This document shows positions 1 to 10,130 of a DNA stretch of 64,000 nucleotides, piece by piece. Under the pieces are notes generated by a model. The model saw only the letters and a list, made by a program, of their open reading frames with translations, was not told the DNA's origin and searched no databases. The stretch lies in the NCBI RefSeq assembly GCF_003952425.1, contig NZ_CP034449.1:1240001-1304000 (forward strand), read 5' to 3'. Within the stretch, counting starts at the first letter, position 1. Each line of letters opens with the position of its first letter. The translations under genes were made by a program, and so were the position numbers. Source of the DNA: Mesorhizobium sp. M2A.F.Ca.ET.046.03.2.1. GTDB taxonomy: Bacteria; Pseudomonadota; Alphaproteobacteria; Rhizobiales; Rhizobiaceae.

Positions 1-908
1 TTTCGCGTTCCGGCAACCGAGAGCCCACGCAGCGCGATTGCCATCTCGCGAACGAGAAGACGCTCGAGAAAGGCATGAAACGAAGCAAGTATGTCCTCAG
101 GTGTCTCGGCGACCAGCCGTGACTCGGCTGCATCGAAGAAATCATGCACGGCCGTGAGTAATGCGTCTTCGGAGCGGCTGTTGTTTCTATATTCAATTGC
201 ACGCTTCGTGTCACCAGCGAAATGTTGGTCGTAAAGCTCCCCAAATACTGTCTCGATCTTTTCGTTGACAGATCCGAGCGCGATATAGGCCATCAGCTTG
301 CCGGCAATATCCAGATTCCAGCCGGTCCTCGTTTCCTGCCTGTAAGGACCGAAGTGTTGGCCCGCGGCGGCATAGGCATGACCCATCATCGGAAACAGGC
401 ATTCGATAAACCGCACTCCGCTTGGTTCCACGTAGTAAAGCCGCGGAAAGATGAAGCCGTCCCATACCAGGCAAAGGGCAGGTTCTTTGGCTTTAGCGAA
501 TGGGCTGGTGCAGTATGCGGAAGCTACGTGGCCAAGGACATGCGGATAACTTTCATAAGAAAATACTCCGCCGCCCAGCACGAGGCCTGAGCCGTGACAA
601 GCTGTCAGGGGACTTTTAGGATCCCGCTCCATATATGGTGCCCCGTTGAGAGTGACCGGCGTGCCCTCACTAACAACCTGGAATTGCGACTCGATCTCAC
701 CGTCCCAGCCATCGATGACGAACCGATCAACATCGCGCGGATCCAGGCCATGTTCCGCTAAGGCGGCAACAATCGTTTCAAGACGATCGATCGATTGATA
801 TCGTGGATTATTGTCGAGTTTCTCCTGCTCGATGCAAAAGACCAATCGGCCGTCCTCGACGACAGCGATTGCCCCGTCGTGCGTGAGCTTGATGCCGCAA
901 ATTCGCAT
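1..908 (-). CDS. nodU: NodU, Nod-factor O-carbamoyltransferase (5' part, runs off the window)
   Basis: This is the first 302 codons of a NodU/CmcH-family carbamoyltransferase, which transfers carbamoyl from carbamoyl phosphate to a sugar hydroxyl of the Nod factor in the cytoplasm (6-O position on the non-reducing end in NodU of other rhizobia). The protein opens MRICGIKLTHDGAIAVVEDG, the sugar-kinase-like N-terminal fold with its acidic turn, and continues through a DGWDGE segment and a GHVASAYCTSPFAKA segment typical of NodU. The start is the ATG at 906-908, and a nod box lies about 110 bases upstream. NodU proteins are usually about 560 residues, so roughly half lies outside the window. 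The other carbamoyltransferase here (nolO, 32.4 kb) is longer and opens differently, which is why the two names are assigned this way round. Confidence 0.85.
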   Translation of the reverse strand, partial: MRICGIKLTHDGAIAVVEDGRLVFCIEQEKLDNNPRYQSIDRLETIVAALAEHGLDPRDVDRFVIDGWDGEIESQFQVVSEGTPVTLNGAPYMERDPKSPLTACHGSGLVLGGGVFSYESYPHVLGHVASAYCTSPFAKAKEPALCLVWDGFIFPRLYYVEPSGVRFIECLFPMMGHAYAAAGQHFGPYRQETRTGWNLDIAGKLMAYIALGSVNEKIETVFGELYDQHFAGDTKRAIEYRNNSRSEDALLTAVHDFFDAAESRLVAETPEDILASFHAFLERLLVREMAIALRGLSVAGTR

Positions 909-1020
909 TATGGATCCATGTCAAAGTTAGCTGTGGAACAACTTAGAACAGCCGAGGAAACGTGAGATGGAAAGCACGGAACATAGGCTTTCAAGCAATG
1001 CGCTATGCAATATGAGGCCC

Positions 1021-1069
1021 CATCGGTAAACTTGATTGTTTGGATATATTGCATCCATGCTGTGAATAT
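1021..1069 (-). promoter_or_regulatory. nod box upstream of nodU
   Basis: Read on the minus strand this follows the 49-base nod box consensus: TATTCAC, then CATGGATG, ATCCAAACAATC and AGTTTACCGATG at the expected spacing. NodD bound here with a flavonoid would activate leftward transcription into nodU. Confidence 0.85.
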
Positions 1070-1222
1070 GCGTGCCATGTCCACGGGCGACTGGCCCGGT
1101 TGATGCACGACGATGAGCGAAAGCTGGATGATCAATAAGTGGCCAATACCGCCGGCGAGTATGGGCAAAAGGTGCGTGGCCGTTCCTCTCTTCGGGGTCG
1201 GCCGCCGCACAACCGTGCGGTG

Positions 1223-2014
1223 ATGAAGCACTCCGATGTCCTTGGCGGGCTCGACTACCTCGCGGCGGATTATCACCGGCACGACTTCTCCAGGCACGTC
1301 CACAACGAGTATCTGGTAGGCCTGATCGAGCGGGGCGTCCATGACGTCTGGTGCCGGGGCGAGACGTGGCACGCCGGCAGCGGCACCATCGCGACCTTCG
1401 CGCCCGGCGAACCGCATTTCGGGGGTGCCGGTGACGATCTTGGCTGGAGTCAGAAGATCTTCTACCTACCCGAAGGCCTTGTCAGGCAGGTGCTTGAGGA
1501 CAGCGGCCAAACCGAACCCGGAACGATCGACTTCAAGAGCCCGTTCCAGGAGAATGCCGCAGTTGCGCGCGGCCTCAGCGCGCTTTGGCGCCAGCTTGAA
1601 CATCAGCACAGCTCGGCACTGGAGATAGAGGAGCATCTGATCCGTTGCCTGCCCTACATCTTCGCACAGGTCGGCAGGTCGCGCGTTGCTGAGCGCAAAT
1701 CCGTGCCACCCAGATTCCGCGACGTGCGCGACTTCATCCATGCCCACTCCGATGAAGTCCTGCAGCTCGCCGCCCTTGCCGCCCTCGCCGGATGCTCCAA
1801 AGCGACGCTGATCGACGGCTTCAAGGCCCATTTCGGGGTGCCTCCCACCCGCTACCTGATCCAGGTCCGCATCGACGAGGCGCGACGGCTGCTGAGGCGA
1901 GGTCAGAACGTCGCCGAGGTAGCCGTGGCGGTCGGGTTCGCAGACCAGAGCCACCTGACCCGACAGTTCAAGGCCGTATTGGGGGTGACGCCGGCACGTT
2001 ACCTCTCAATTTGA
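1223..2014 (+). CDS. AraC-family transcriptional regulator
   Basis: A 263-residue regulator with an N-terminal AraC-type cupin ligand-binding half (HRHDFSRHVHNEYLVGLIERG, then APGEPHFG) and a C-terminal double helix-turn-helix from about residue 170 (LAALAGCSKATLIDGFKAHF and VAVAVGFADQSHLTRQFKAV). The ATG at 1223 is preferred over a GTG at 1139 because family similarity begins at MKHSDVLGG. It lies 47 bases before a PLP-dependent aldolase on the same strand, so it may control that gene; this is inferred from position only. The effector is unknown. Confidence 0.85.
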   Translation: MKHSDVLGGLDYLAADYHRHDFSRHVHNEYLVGLIERGVHDVWCRGETWHAGSGTIATFAPGEPHFGGAGDDLGWSQKIFYLPEGLVRQVLEDSGQTEPGTIDFKSPFQENAAVARGLSALWRQLEHQHSSALEIEEHLIRCLPYIFAQVGRSRVAERKSVPPRFRDVRDFIHAHSDEVLQLAALAALAGCSKATLIDGFKAHFGVPPTRYLIQVRIDEARRLLRRGQNVAEVAVAVGFADQSHLTRQFKAVLGVTPARYLSI

Positions 2015-2061
2015 ATATCGTTCAATAAAGCGCTCGGCGACCCGTCTAACTTGGACGCTCA

Positions 2062-3186
2062 ATGGATGAAACGAGCGTCAAGACCATGAGCGACAGCAAG
2101 CAGACCCGCCCTCGCGGCTTCACCAGCGACAACATCGCCGGAGCCTCCCCTGAGGTTATCGCAGCAATCACGGCGTGCGCTTCGGGTCAGGCGCTTCCCT
2201 ACGGCAATGATGAGCTGACGCACACGGTCGAGCGCCAGCTCGCCGCAATGTTCGAGCATGAGGTCGACGTGTTCCTGGTCTCGACGGGGTCTGCGGCGAA
2301 CGCACTGGCGCTCGCGGCGATTACGCCGCCATGGGGCAGCATCCTCTCGCACGCCGATGCACACATCCACCGCGACGAGTGCGGCGCGCCGGAGTTCTAT
2401 ACTGCGGGAGCAAAGTTGGTGCAGCTCCCGGGTGAGGCCGGCAAAATCGACATCGACGCCTTGGCGGCCAGTACCACGCGCATGGTGGGCGACGTCCACT
2501 CGGTCCAGCCATCCAGCGTCAGCATCACGCAGGCGACCGAGGTCGGATCGGTCTACGCTCTTGATGAGATCAAGGCGATCGGCCATATCTGCCGGTCGGC
2601 GAACCTGCCGCTCCACATGGACGGTGCCCGCTTCGCCAATGCTCTCGTCACTCTCGGCTGCTCGCCGGCCGAGATGACTTGGAAAGCCGGCGTCGACCTT
2701 TTGTCGTTTGGCGCCACGAAGAATGGAACATTTGGGGTCGATGCGGTCGTCTCGTTCCGCAAAGATCTCGCGAGCACGATCGCCTTTCGGCGAAAGCGGG
2801 CCGGCCAGTTGAGTTCCAAGATGCGCTTCATGGCGGCGCAAATGGACGGTTATCTGAGAGATGGTGTCTGGCTTCGCAACGCGGCCCATGCCAATGCGAT
2901 GGCGTCGGAGCTCGCGCAGGGGTTGGCTCCCCTGCCGGCTGTAAAGATCCAGCAGCGTCCCGACGCCAATATATTGTTCTGCCGGCTTCCCATGCCCCTG
3001 ATCCGGGGGCTGCTCGACATGGGATTCTGCTTCTACCATGATCGCTGGCAGTCCGGAATCGTGAGGTTCGTCACCTCTTTCGCGACGACCGGGGCCGACG
3101 TGTCCGACTTGATCGGCGCGGCGACCAGTCTCTGCGCACCAATCGGCCCGGCTCGTGTTCCGGCGGCGCCGAATGAGTGTGGTTGA
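2062..3186 (+). CDS. Low-specificity threonine aldolase / beta-eliminating lyase family protein
   Basis: A 374-residue fold-type I PLP enzyme of the threonine aldolase family, which cleaves L-threonine or L-allo-threonine to glycine and acetaldehyde, or a related beta-hydroxy amino acid. The family features are [12 protein letters not shown] at the start, the YGNDELT segment, [11 protein letters not shown] around the cofactor phosphate site, [11 protein letters not shown], and the Schiff-base lysine at about residue 220 in SFGATKNG. Its length is normal. ATG at 2062 or at 2083 (MSDSK) could both serve as start. It follows the AraC-type regulator closely. The exact substrate cannot be read from the sequence. 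Confidence 0.85.
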   Translation: MDETSVKTMSDSKQTRPRGFTSDNIAGASPEVIAAITACASGQALPYGNDELTHTVERQLAAMFEHEVDVFLVSTGSAANALALAAITPPWGSILSHADAHIHRDECGAPEFYTAGAKLVQLPGEAGKIDIDALAASTTRMVGDVHSVQPSSVSITQATEVGSVYALDEIKAIGHICRSANLPLHMDGARFANALVTLGCSPAEMTWKAGVDLLSFGATKNGTFGVDAVVSFRKDLASTIAFRRKRAGQLSSKMRFMAAQMDGYLRDGVWLRNAAHANAMASELAQGLAPLPAVKIQQRPDANILFCRLPMPLIRGLLDMGFCFYHDRWQSGIVRFVTSFATTGADVSDLIGAATSLCAPIGPARVPAAPNECG

Positions 3187-3408
3187 AGGCTAGGCCACCG
3201 GCGCCGGACGCGGCGCCGGGCGCCATATGGCAGGCGGCCCAGTCGGCCGCTTGGGCAAGATTACCGGACAGCGGCTTGTCAACTACTGTTTGTTCATTAC
3301 CGCACCGACGGCGGTCCTTTCGAACCGACCGAGGAACACCGCCAGGGCCGCAAGAGAAGGAGAAAATGCCGCAGGCTAAATCGCCAGGCGCGCCTCATCG
3401 CCCGAAAC

Positions 3409-3954
3409 TCAGCCCCGAACCAGTCCGGGCGTGCTCAGGATCACGTCGCGAACCGCCTCATAGTAGCCGACATAACCGGTGCAACGACAAATGTGCTGCG
3501 CAAGCGCCTGCTCGATCGTGCGTTCGACTTCGGCCCTGCGGATCGGCTTCCTCATTAGATGCTCAACCAGCACGGTTGCACCAGTGACAAAACCCGGCGT
3601 GCAATAGCCGCACTGGAACGAAAAATGTTCGACGAAGGCCTGCTGAATCGCGGAGAGCCGGATGACATCGCCATTCGCGCCGCGTTCGGCATGCGCTTCG
3701 ATGGTGCGGACGGACTTGCCCTCGAACAAATGCGCGCCGGTGATGCAGGTCCGGATCTCGCGGGAACTTCCGTCCGGCCCATCGAGAATGATCGCGCAGG
3801 CGTGGCACATGCCTTCCCCGCAGCCGAGCCGCGAGCCTGTAAGGTTCAGATATTCGTGCAGGAAGTCGATCATCATCAGATCGTCCGGCACATCGACCGG
3901 GCCGACCTTGCGATTGTTGACGATCATGGAGAGTGGTCGCGTGGCGAGGCTCAC
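3409..3954 (-). CDS. (2Fe-2S)-binding small subunit of a molybdenum hydroxylase (IorA-like)
   Basis: A 181-residue iron-sulphur subunit of the xanthine oxidase family that passes electrons from the molybdenum centre. Two cluster motifs are complete: the plant-ferredoxin type with C45, C50, C53 and C70 (GCGEGMCHAC and IRTC) and the second with C115, C118, C156 and C158 (QCGYCTPGF and HICRCTGY). Its start overlaps the last four bases of the large-subunit gene upstream, so the two are translated as one unit. The pair resembles isoquinoline 1-oxidoreductase and periplasmic aldehyde oxidoreductases, but the substrate is not known. Confidence 0.9.
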   Translation of the reverse strand: MSLATRPLSMIVNNRKVGPVDVPDDLMMIDFLHEYLNLTGSRLGCGEGMCHACAIILDGPDGSSREIRTCITGAHLFEGKSVRTIEAHAERGANGDVIRLSAIQQAFVEHFSFQCGYCTPGFVTGATVLVEHLMRKPIRRAEVERTIEQALAQHICRCTGYVGYYEAVRDVILSTPGLVRG

Positions 3955-6785
3955 AGCAGGGCCTCCAGGATCTTCTCGGGCGTGATCGGTGTCTGATAGA
4001 AGCGCTTGCCGATGGCATGGTTTAGGGCGTTAGCAACCGCCGGAACGATCGCAATCATCACGACCTCGGCCATGCCCTTCGGCGGATCGGTTTCAGATAG
4101 TGGCGGCAGCACCTCCGACGTCTGCGTCCAGACCGCGACATCGGTCGCTTGCGGCAGGCGATAGCGGTTCCAGTTCCAGGTGCCGTCACCGGGGCCGTCC
4201 TCATAGAGCGGCAACTCCTCGAGCAAGGCATGGCCGACTCCCATCGCGAGGCCGCCCTGGATCTGGCCGGAGACGAGTTCCGGTACGATTTGAGTGCCGC
4301 ATTCAAGGATAGAATGATGTGATAGGAGCTTCACGTCGCCCGAGGAGGTGTCGACGGCGACCTCTGCGATCGTCGCCATGCCAGTATAACAGGTGCCGGC
4401 ACCGTTCTGGCACTGCGGCGGATAGAAGACCTGGCGCCGGTCGAGAAAATGGAACCCGCCCGAGGTCATCAGCGCCTTCAACTCGGCTGGCGCGCTTCGG
4501 CCATAGCAGACCGAAAGCGCATCGACCGGCAACCGGACGGCGCCGACGTTCGGCACGTCGAACACCGCCTCGGCCCATTGCCAGCGATTGAAGACATGGA
4601 CGCTGACCCCGGTGACCAGACCGAGCTTGTGCGCCACTGCCGCGAGCTGATCCAGTCCAAGCGGCTCCATTCCATCTGCCGTCAATTTGCCGTCGAGGAC
4701 TCGCGCATCGGCGATATCGATCGCGAGCGGACGCGCCTGCCCGCCACCCGGCCCGCCCGACCAGAGCGCGATTGCCGCCGGCCAGAGCGACAGGCGCAGC
4801 AGTGCGCGGGCCGCCGTGCGCGTTGCGTGGCCGATGAAACACGCGCTGCTGGAGGCGCTCATCGGTGAAATGAATGAGGGCGTCCAGCGCGGGTTCTGCG
4901 CCAGCGCGTCCTCCTCGTCCTGTGGCGTCGTATAGGGCTCCTCGGTAGAAACGAGCGGCATTTCCGGCCACTCGACCACGCCGAAGGCGCAGTCGTCCGG
5001 CACCTGGCCGATGATGTCGGCGACCATGACCGCCTGCGACGTGGTCAGGCCCGTACCGATGTCGTTGCCGTTCTGCCGCATGGTGAGCTGGCCGGACGGA
5101 TCGAGCGACAGCGTGGTCACCGCTGCGTCCGCTCTGGTCCCGTAATCCTTCTGCACCTGCGCGAAACCGACGCCATAGCGCTTGCCCGGATTGGCGGTGT
5201 CGAACGCCGTTTTCTTCGCGGCGCGACCCTTCCAGAGCGGATGGGCACGGGCCCGTTCCAGGATTTCCTCCGTCCTCAGGACCCCGCCGGGACGGGCGCC
5301 CTGCGAGTTCTTCATGCCAGTCTTGAACGCATTCTTGAGGCGAAGCTCGATCGGATCGATGCCGAGCAGTTCGGCCGCCTCGTCGACCATCATCTCGGTC
5401 GCTGCCAAGGTCTGGAGCGCGCCGTATCCACGCGTCGAGCCGGCGTCAACGGCGCGCGAGGCCCGGACCTCGACAGAGAAATCGCTCTTAGGCACGTAGT
5501 AGATACTGCGCGCCGCGTTGGCGCCGACATTGCCGACATCGGGCGAGACATTGCGCCGCCCGCCGGCGTCCATGCGATAGCTCCCCTTCATGATGCGAAA
5601 GGCGTGCGTGGAGCGATCGACGACCAGCGTGTTCTCCATCCAGAAGGCATGGCGCTTCAACCCCATCTGGAACTGCTCGAACCGATCGTTGGCAAGACGC
5701 ACCGGCCGCCCGTCGCCATAGAGGCCTGCCAGGACGGCGTAGTGAGGGAAGATCGAATGGTTTTTAGTGCCGTACCCGACCGTATGGCCGATCGAAAGAT
5801 CGAGCGCCTTCACTGCGAACCGCGATTTCGACAGCATTTCAAGCGTCGAGGTCGCCACCTCGTAAGGCGATTGGGTCGCGAGGATTGCGTGCAACGTCGA
5901 ACTGCCCGGCTCGAACCAGATATTGCCGTTGTCGGCTTCCATCGCCGAGGCGTCGATCGATTGCGAGAAATAACTTCGCTTCAGGATCAACGCGTCGGCG
6001 CCGGTGGCCGCGATCTCGCGCTCGATCTCGCCAGCCGCCCACATGGCACGGGCCTCGGCATCACCGCTCTGATCCGGCTTCGGCCAGACGACCTGATCTC
6101 CGTCGAAATCGCCGTAGATCGTCGTGCCTTTTTCGAGTGGAGCAAAAATGTTGGCATCGTCCGATGTCGCGCCGACGATGCGCACGACACGGCCGGCGCC
6201 GTAATGCGGCGGCGTGCAGTATCCGCCGACCGCGCCCCAGCGCACGACCCCCTCGGCGACACGGACCAGCCGCTTCGCGGCGTCGAATCGCGCGAAATCC
6301 TTGTAGATCAAGAGCGCAACGGGCTGACCGAGCAGACGCGGCGTGCATCCCTTTGTCACCAGGAACATGTCGCCGTAAAAGCCCGGGGCCGCTGTTTCCG
6401 GCGGCACAAGGCCATCGCGGACAAGGTCTTCGCCAAGCACGAGCCGGTCGGGCTTGAGATCCTCGCCGAGCAATGAGAGGTCCAGTCCGTCGAACGGAGC
6501 GTTGGCCCGAGTTCCACGAATAAGGAAAGCATGGCTCTGTTCCTGCGGCCAGCCGGCCACGTCGCGGGCTCGAAAATCGCGGGTGAAAGTCTTGTCGCCG
6601 GTGACCTTGGCTACGGCGTCGATCCGGAAGCGCGGCCGACCAGCCGGTCCGATCCAGTTCGGCAAACCGTCCGACCGATTGGCAATGAGCGCCGCCGCAG
6701 GCCGACCCAGAAACCCGATCTTGACCGATATCCCCGCGCCGGCAGCCGCCGCTATGAACTGGCGCCGCGAAAACCTGCCGTTCAT
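3951..6785 (-). CDS. Molybdopterin-binding large subunit of a molybdenum hydroxylase (IorB-like)
   Basis: A 944-residue catalytic subunit of the xanthine dehydrogenase/aldehyde oxidase family. It begins with a twin-arginine signal (FSRRQFIAAAAGAG), so the enzyme is probably exported folded to the periplasm together with its small subunit. Molybdopterin-domain landmarks include RGYGALQTLAATEMMVDE, a GNDIGTG segment and, near the C-terminus, PPKGMAEVV, where the conserved Glu is the usual catalytic base. No separate FAD subunit is present, as in IorAB-type enzymes. The four-base overlap with the small subunit indicates an operon. A molybdenum-cofactor chaperone (XdhC type) is not in the window. 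Substrate unknown. Confidence 0.88.
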   Translation of the reverse strand: MNGRFSRRQFIAAAAGAGISVKIGFLGRPAAALIANRSDGLPNWIGPAGRPRFRIDAVAKVTGDKTFTRDFRARDVAGWPQEQSHAFLIRGTRANAPFDGLDLSLLGEDLKPDRLVLGEDLVRDGLVPPETAAPGFYGDMFLVTKGCTPRLLGQPVALLIYKDFARFDAAKRLVRVAEGVVRWGAVGGYCTPPHYGAGRVVRIVGATSDDANIFAPLEKGTTIYGDFDGDQVVWPKPDQSGDAEARAMWAAGEIEREIAATGADALILKRSYFSQSIDASAMEADNGNIWFEPGSSTLHAILATQSPYEVATSTLEMLSKSRFAVKALDLSIGHTVGYGTKNHSIFPHYAVLAGLYGDGRPVRLANDRFEQFQMGLKRHAFWMENTLVVDRSTHAFRIMKGSYRMDAGGRRNVSPDVGNVGANAARSIYYVPKSDFSVEVRASRAVDAGSTRGYGALQTLAATEMMVDEAAELLGIDPIELRLKNAFKTGMKNSQGARPGGVLRTEEILERARAHPLWKGRAAKKTAFDTANPGKRYGVGFAQVQKDYGTRADAAVTTLSLDPSGQLTMRQNGNDIGTGLTTSQAVMVADIIGQVPDDCAFGVVEWPEMPLVSTEEPYTTPQDEEDALAQNPRWTPSFISPMSASSSACFIGHATRTAARALLRLSLWPAAIALWSGGPGGGQARPLAIDIADARVLDGKLTADGMEPLGLDQLAAVAHKLGLVTGVSVHVFNRWQWAEAVFDVPNVGAVRLPVDALSVCYGRSAPAELKALMTSGGFHFLDRRQVFYPPQCQNGAGTCYTGMATIAEVAVDTSSGDVKLLSHHSILECGTQIVPELVSGQIQGGLAMGVGHALLEELPLYEDGPGDGTWNWNRYRLPQATDVAVWTQTSEVLPPLSETDPPKGMAEVVMIAIVPAVANALNHAIGKRFYQTPITPEKILEALL

Positions 6786-8119
6786 GTCGTCTTCCCGAAC
6801 GGCCCAGAGCCCGACCTCACACTCGGCCGGCTCGCCTCCCGGCGTCGCTGAAAAACGAAACAGTCCCGCCAGATCATGAAAATCGCGAGAATTCCTTTGT
6901 ACAAGTCAGCACCATTGAGCCGCCTAACTTCCGCTTCTGATCCGAACGTTCTGGCAGACATTGTCCTCTGTCTAGTTCGATGCGTTCGAGCCAAGCCGGC
7001 TGGCTTACGGTGGTGTGTCGCTCTTCAGCCCGCGGAATCGACATTGCGAGTTTTTTCCTTCTGCATCGGACCACCGTGATCGGCCAGTCTTATTCGCACA
7101 GCCTATACTTGCCTTTTCGCCGCCGACCTGCATTAGGCGTCGCAACTGTATTCAAGCTGGGGCTCAGCCTTTCCCACGTGAAAACACGCTCTGCTCGCTC
7201 TTGAGGAAGGCCGGTTTGTATGGTCGACTTCGTAATGATATTAGTCCTGCTTCCATCTGTTCCTGTGTCTGGCCGCCAGACAAATCGACAGCGCGACCGA
7301 TGGCGGCATTCGGCCATCGGTGTGTCGCTGTTGCCTGCAACGTTTGAGGATCATCTGTTGCAGGAAGCTTGCCAAAGGAAAAAGCTTTCAATTACAACAT
7401 TGTGAGTCGCCCTATGTCCGACGGACCTCTGACTTTGTTGCAAAGCCGACAGACCTACTCGAGACATCTGGCGTGATGGCTAGTGTGGACGTTGGGCTTG
7501 GCGTCGCGCAGAAATGTCGGTGGCGAGAGCGCGCGAATGTCGCTCGCACGGTAAGCTAAAGCGTCTTTGAGCCGTGCCAGGCAACCAACGCAACAGGTTT
7601 GGCTGGCTCCGGTTGATGGTCACAGCCGTTGACGTACCCGGCCTCTTCATGCTGCTCGATGTTCAGCGCCGCAGGCCTCGAGGTTTTCGCCCGCTTCCAC
7701 GTCAGCGGCCCCAGATATCGGCCGAAGCCGTGGTCAAGCGGACGTTTTCATCGCCACTGCGTGGGCAATCGCGCGCAATGGTGATTGCGGTGACGCTCAC
7801 GGCTTGCTCACAGCTCTCTGCTCGCGCATGAACATTGCCCGCGCGGCGAAACGGCCGGGAGCGGCTGGCCAACTCGCGCCGCACTCCTCAACCACCCCGC
7901 TTCGCCCCTCGCCGACAATCCGCAAGTTCCTGAAGGCCGCCAAAGGGGTCGAATTCGCAGCGGTCGACTTCACGCCGTTGGCACTGCTCAGCGCCCGCGC
8001 GCCTGAAGGCGCGCGTCGGGTGCTCGTGAACCGAGCCCGCTTTTTCTTCGGCAAGCTCAGGCGGTCTCGGCCATGCGGCTTCGCCCCCTGGCGCGGGCAG
8101 CCTCTCGGCTGCTGACGGT

Positions 8120-8139
8120 CGCCGGCCCATGGGCCGGCG
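8120..8139. repeat. Perfect 20-base palindrome
   Basis: CGCCGGCCCATGGGCCGGCG is its own reverse complement. No T-run follows, so it is not an obvious terminator. Its role is unknown. Confidence 0.7.
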
Positions 8140-8159
8140 TCGTTTCTTGTACTGGCCTT

Positions 8160-8330
8160 CCCCGGTGGCGCGCGGTGGGCGGCACTCCCTTCTAGGCCCG
8201 CCGCGGCGTCCCGCAACCCTTCGCTTGACGCTTCGGGTCCTCCTCTTCGTTCCGGTCCTTCGGATGCGGCCCGCCTTGGACGTCGGGCCTTTCCGGTCGC
8301 TTTCGCCGCCCACCCCGCTCACATGGGGAC
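8160..8330. repeat. Diverged direct repeat, copy 1 (copy 2 near 9865-10045)
   Basis: Both copies share TTCTAGGCCCGC, then a TTCCGG(C/T)CCTTCGG block, then CGCCGCCCACCCC followed by CTCAC, in the same order and at similar spacing with many substitutions between. The copies sit on either side of the IS110-type transposase gene. The similarity was judged by eye. Confidence 0.5.
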
Positions 8331-8602
8331 TTTGTCGTCAAGGCTGTCTTCGCATATCTACCTCAATGCGTTGTGATCCTAGGTCCGAGCCTGTCGTCTT
8401 GGCGCGGTGATAACACCGGTCCAAACTCACATACGGTCGCTGCGCTGTGGCAGCTGCACCAACATCCCGCTTTCGTCGGTAAGGCTCAGGGGAACGCGAC
8501 CAATCTTCCGGACGGCATTTTAGGCCAAGTGGGGTGGGAGGTTCGTTCGCCCAGGATCAGCCGGGAGCGATCAATCCCGGCGGATGGAAAAGAGTACGTT
8601 GA

Positions 8603-9775
8603 TCATGCCGGCTTCATGACAGCGCCCTCAATGACAGCACCATGATGAACATACTTCCATAGCGCGATCAGAAGTTTTCTCGCGAGCGCAATAATGGCCG
8701 GCTTCCGGCGCCTGCCACCGTCGAGCGCGACCCTCTCCTGGAACCATTGTGCTAAAGCCGATCGAGGTTGATGCAAAAGCCAGAACCACGACAATTGCAC
8801 CATCACGGTCCTCAGCCTCGGATTGCCCGCTTTCGATACGCCCTGTTCCCGGCTGATCGATCCGCTTTGCCACGGTGTCGGCGTCAGACCGGCATAGGAG
8901 GCAAGCTGCCTTCGATTCGCAAATTCGCGATACAGACCCTCGGACCAAAGCACCTCGGCAAAGTCCGCTCCCACGCCGCGCAGTTGCTTGAGCATCGACA
9001 TTCCATTGGCGACTTTTGATGGGTCGCATTCATTGCGAGCCACTTCGTCACGCGCTGCTTCCACGTCCTTGATTTGCCGAAGCACGAGCTCGATCCGGTC
9101 CAGTGCACGGACAATCTCCGCTTTGAGATTAGACGGTAGTTCACGACCGTCTCCGGTCCTAAGTTCTTCCAGTCGAGTGCGGCGGTCCCGCTTCAGCGGC
9201 TCAAATCCAACGATGCCCTGCGAGAACAAGAGCCCCTTGACCCGATTCACGATCTTGATCCGCTCCGCGATGAGAGCGCGTCGCTCACGGCTGTTGCGCT
9301 TTCGGTCCTCTTGCTCGGGCGATGGCGGAACGACCATGGCGCATACCCGCGGCTCGCCGCGCTTGTAGGCAAGCAGGGCGCGAAGGAGGGTCTCGCCATC
9401 CAGCTTGTCCGTCTTCGCCCGGCGCTTCCTGCGTGACGTGGCAATGGATGCTGCATCAACCACATGGCTTTCGATACCGTCACGCTCAAGGATCCGATGT
9501 ATCCAGAAGCCGTCCAGGCCAGCCTCCTGGATTGCGATCATCGGCACGTCACGGCCCGTTCTGCGCCGAACCGTCGACTTCAACTGGCTGATAAGGTCGA
9601 ACAATCCGGCCGTATCGCCTGCCTTGACGACGCGCTTTGACATCTTCTCTCCGTTGCACGGCAACAAGCTTGTCACCAACCAGCTCGAGCGACTGAGTTC
9701 CAGGGACAGGAAGATAGCGCCGAGTGTCGTATGGACCGCATCGGTTTCAATCTCAGTCACGTTTTCAGCTTTCAT
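8603..9775 (-). CDS. IS110-family transposase
   Basis: A 390-residue transposase with the IS110 layout: an N-terminal DEDD/RuvC-like nuclease half (acidic residues around the EAGLDGFWIHRIL and KTDKLDGE segments) and a C-terminal transposase_20 half (LRGVGADFAEVLWSE, then SYAGLTPTPWQSG and NPRLRTVMVQLSW). It appears full length and uninterrupted. IS110 elements usually lack inverted repeats and target duplications, and no clear ends could be placed. It lies just before the conjugation module. Confidence 0.9.
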   Translation of the reverse strand: MKAENVTEIETDAVHTTLGAIFLSLELSRSSWLVTSLLPCNGEKMSKRVVKAGDTAGLFDLISQLKSTVRRRTGRDVPMIAIQEAGLDGFWIHRILERDGIESHVVDAASIATSRRKRRAKTDKLDGETLLRALLAYKRGEPRVCAMVVPPSPEQEDRKRNSRERRALIAERIKIVNRVKGLLFSQGIVGFEPLKRDRRTRLEELRTGDGRELPSNLKAEIVRALDRIELVLRQIKDVEAARDEVARNECDPSKVANGMSMLKQLRGVGADFAEVLWSEGLYREFANRRQLASYAGLTPTPWQSGSISREQGVSKAGNPRLRTVMVQLSWFWLLHQPRSALAQWFQERVALDGGRRRKPAIIALARKLLIALWKYVHHGAVIEGAVMKPA

Positions 9776-9864
9776 GTGTTCTATCCCTCCAAGTTGTTCA
9801 TGAGCAATACGCCGGCCAAAGCGAGTTGATCGCAGCTGCAGTCATCGCTTCGCGATGTGGTTTT

Positions 9865-10045
9865 GGTTGTTGCCTGCCCCCGCTCGCGGGGTGGGCGACG
9901 CTCCTTTCTAGGCCCGCTGCGGCAGGCCGCAATGTTCGCTCCGCTCACATCCTCCACTCCGTTCCGGCCCTTCGGGTGCGGCCTGCCTCGTTCAGCGGGC
10001 CAAGCCAGTCGCGTTCTGCCGCCCACCCCACTCACGGGGGCAGGC
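9865..10045. repeat. Diverged direct repeat, copy 2 (copy 1 near 8160-8330)
   Basis: The partner of the block at 8160-8330, lying between the IS110-type transposase gene and the ArdC-like gene. It fills most of the otherwise gene-free stretch 9776-10130. Confidence 0.5.
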
Positions 10046-10130
10046 ACGCGAGATCGGGATCGAGCGCTGCCTCCACCGCCCATGGGATCTTCCGGGGAGG
10101 GCGCGGGATTGAAGAGCGGAGGACCAGACG

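Larger units (their letters stand above)
6786..8602. other. Long region without a recognised gene
   Basis: About 1.8 kb in which no open frame on either strand resembles a known family. From about 7.8 kb the sequence becomes very GC rich and contains hairpins, including CGCGCGCCT paired with AGGCGCGCG at 7996-8015 and the palindrome at 8120-8139. A block at about 8160-8330 resembles sequence on the far side of the IS110-type element. It looks like worn element-junction DNA. Confidence 0.5.

Noticed and set aside
2059..3039. Long open frame (326 codons) opposite the threonine-aldolase-like gene
   Set aside because: It is antisense to a gene with clear family motifs and has no recognisable protein features; long antisense frames are common at this GC content.
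5241..6476. 411-codon rightward frame inside the molybdenum hydroxylase gene
   Set aside because: Shadow frame; the leftward gene has a Tat signal and full family pattern.
6782..6994. 70-codon leftward frame overlapping the start of the molybdenum hydroxylase gene
   Set aside because: No ribosome binding site, no similarity, and composition unlike its neighbours.
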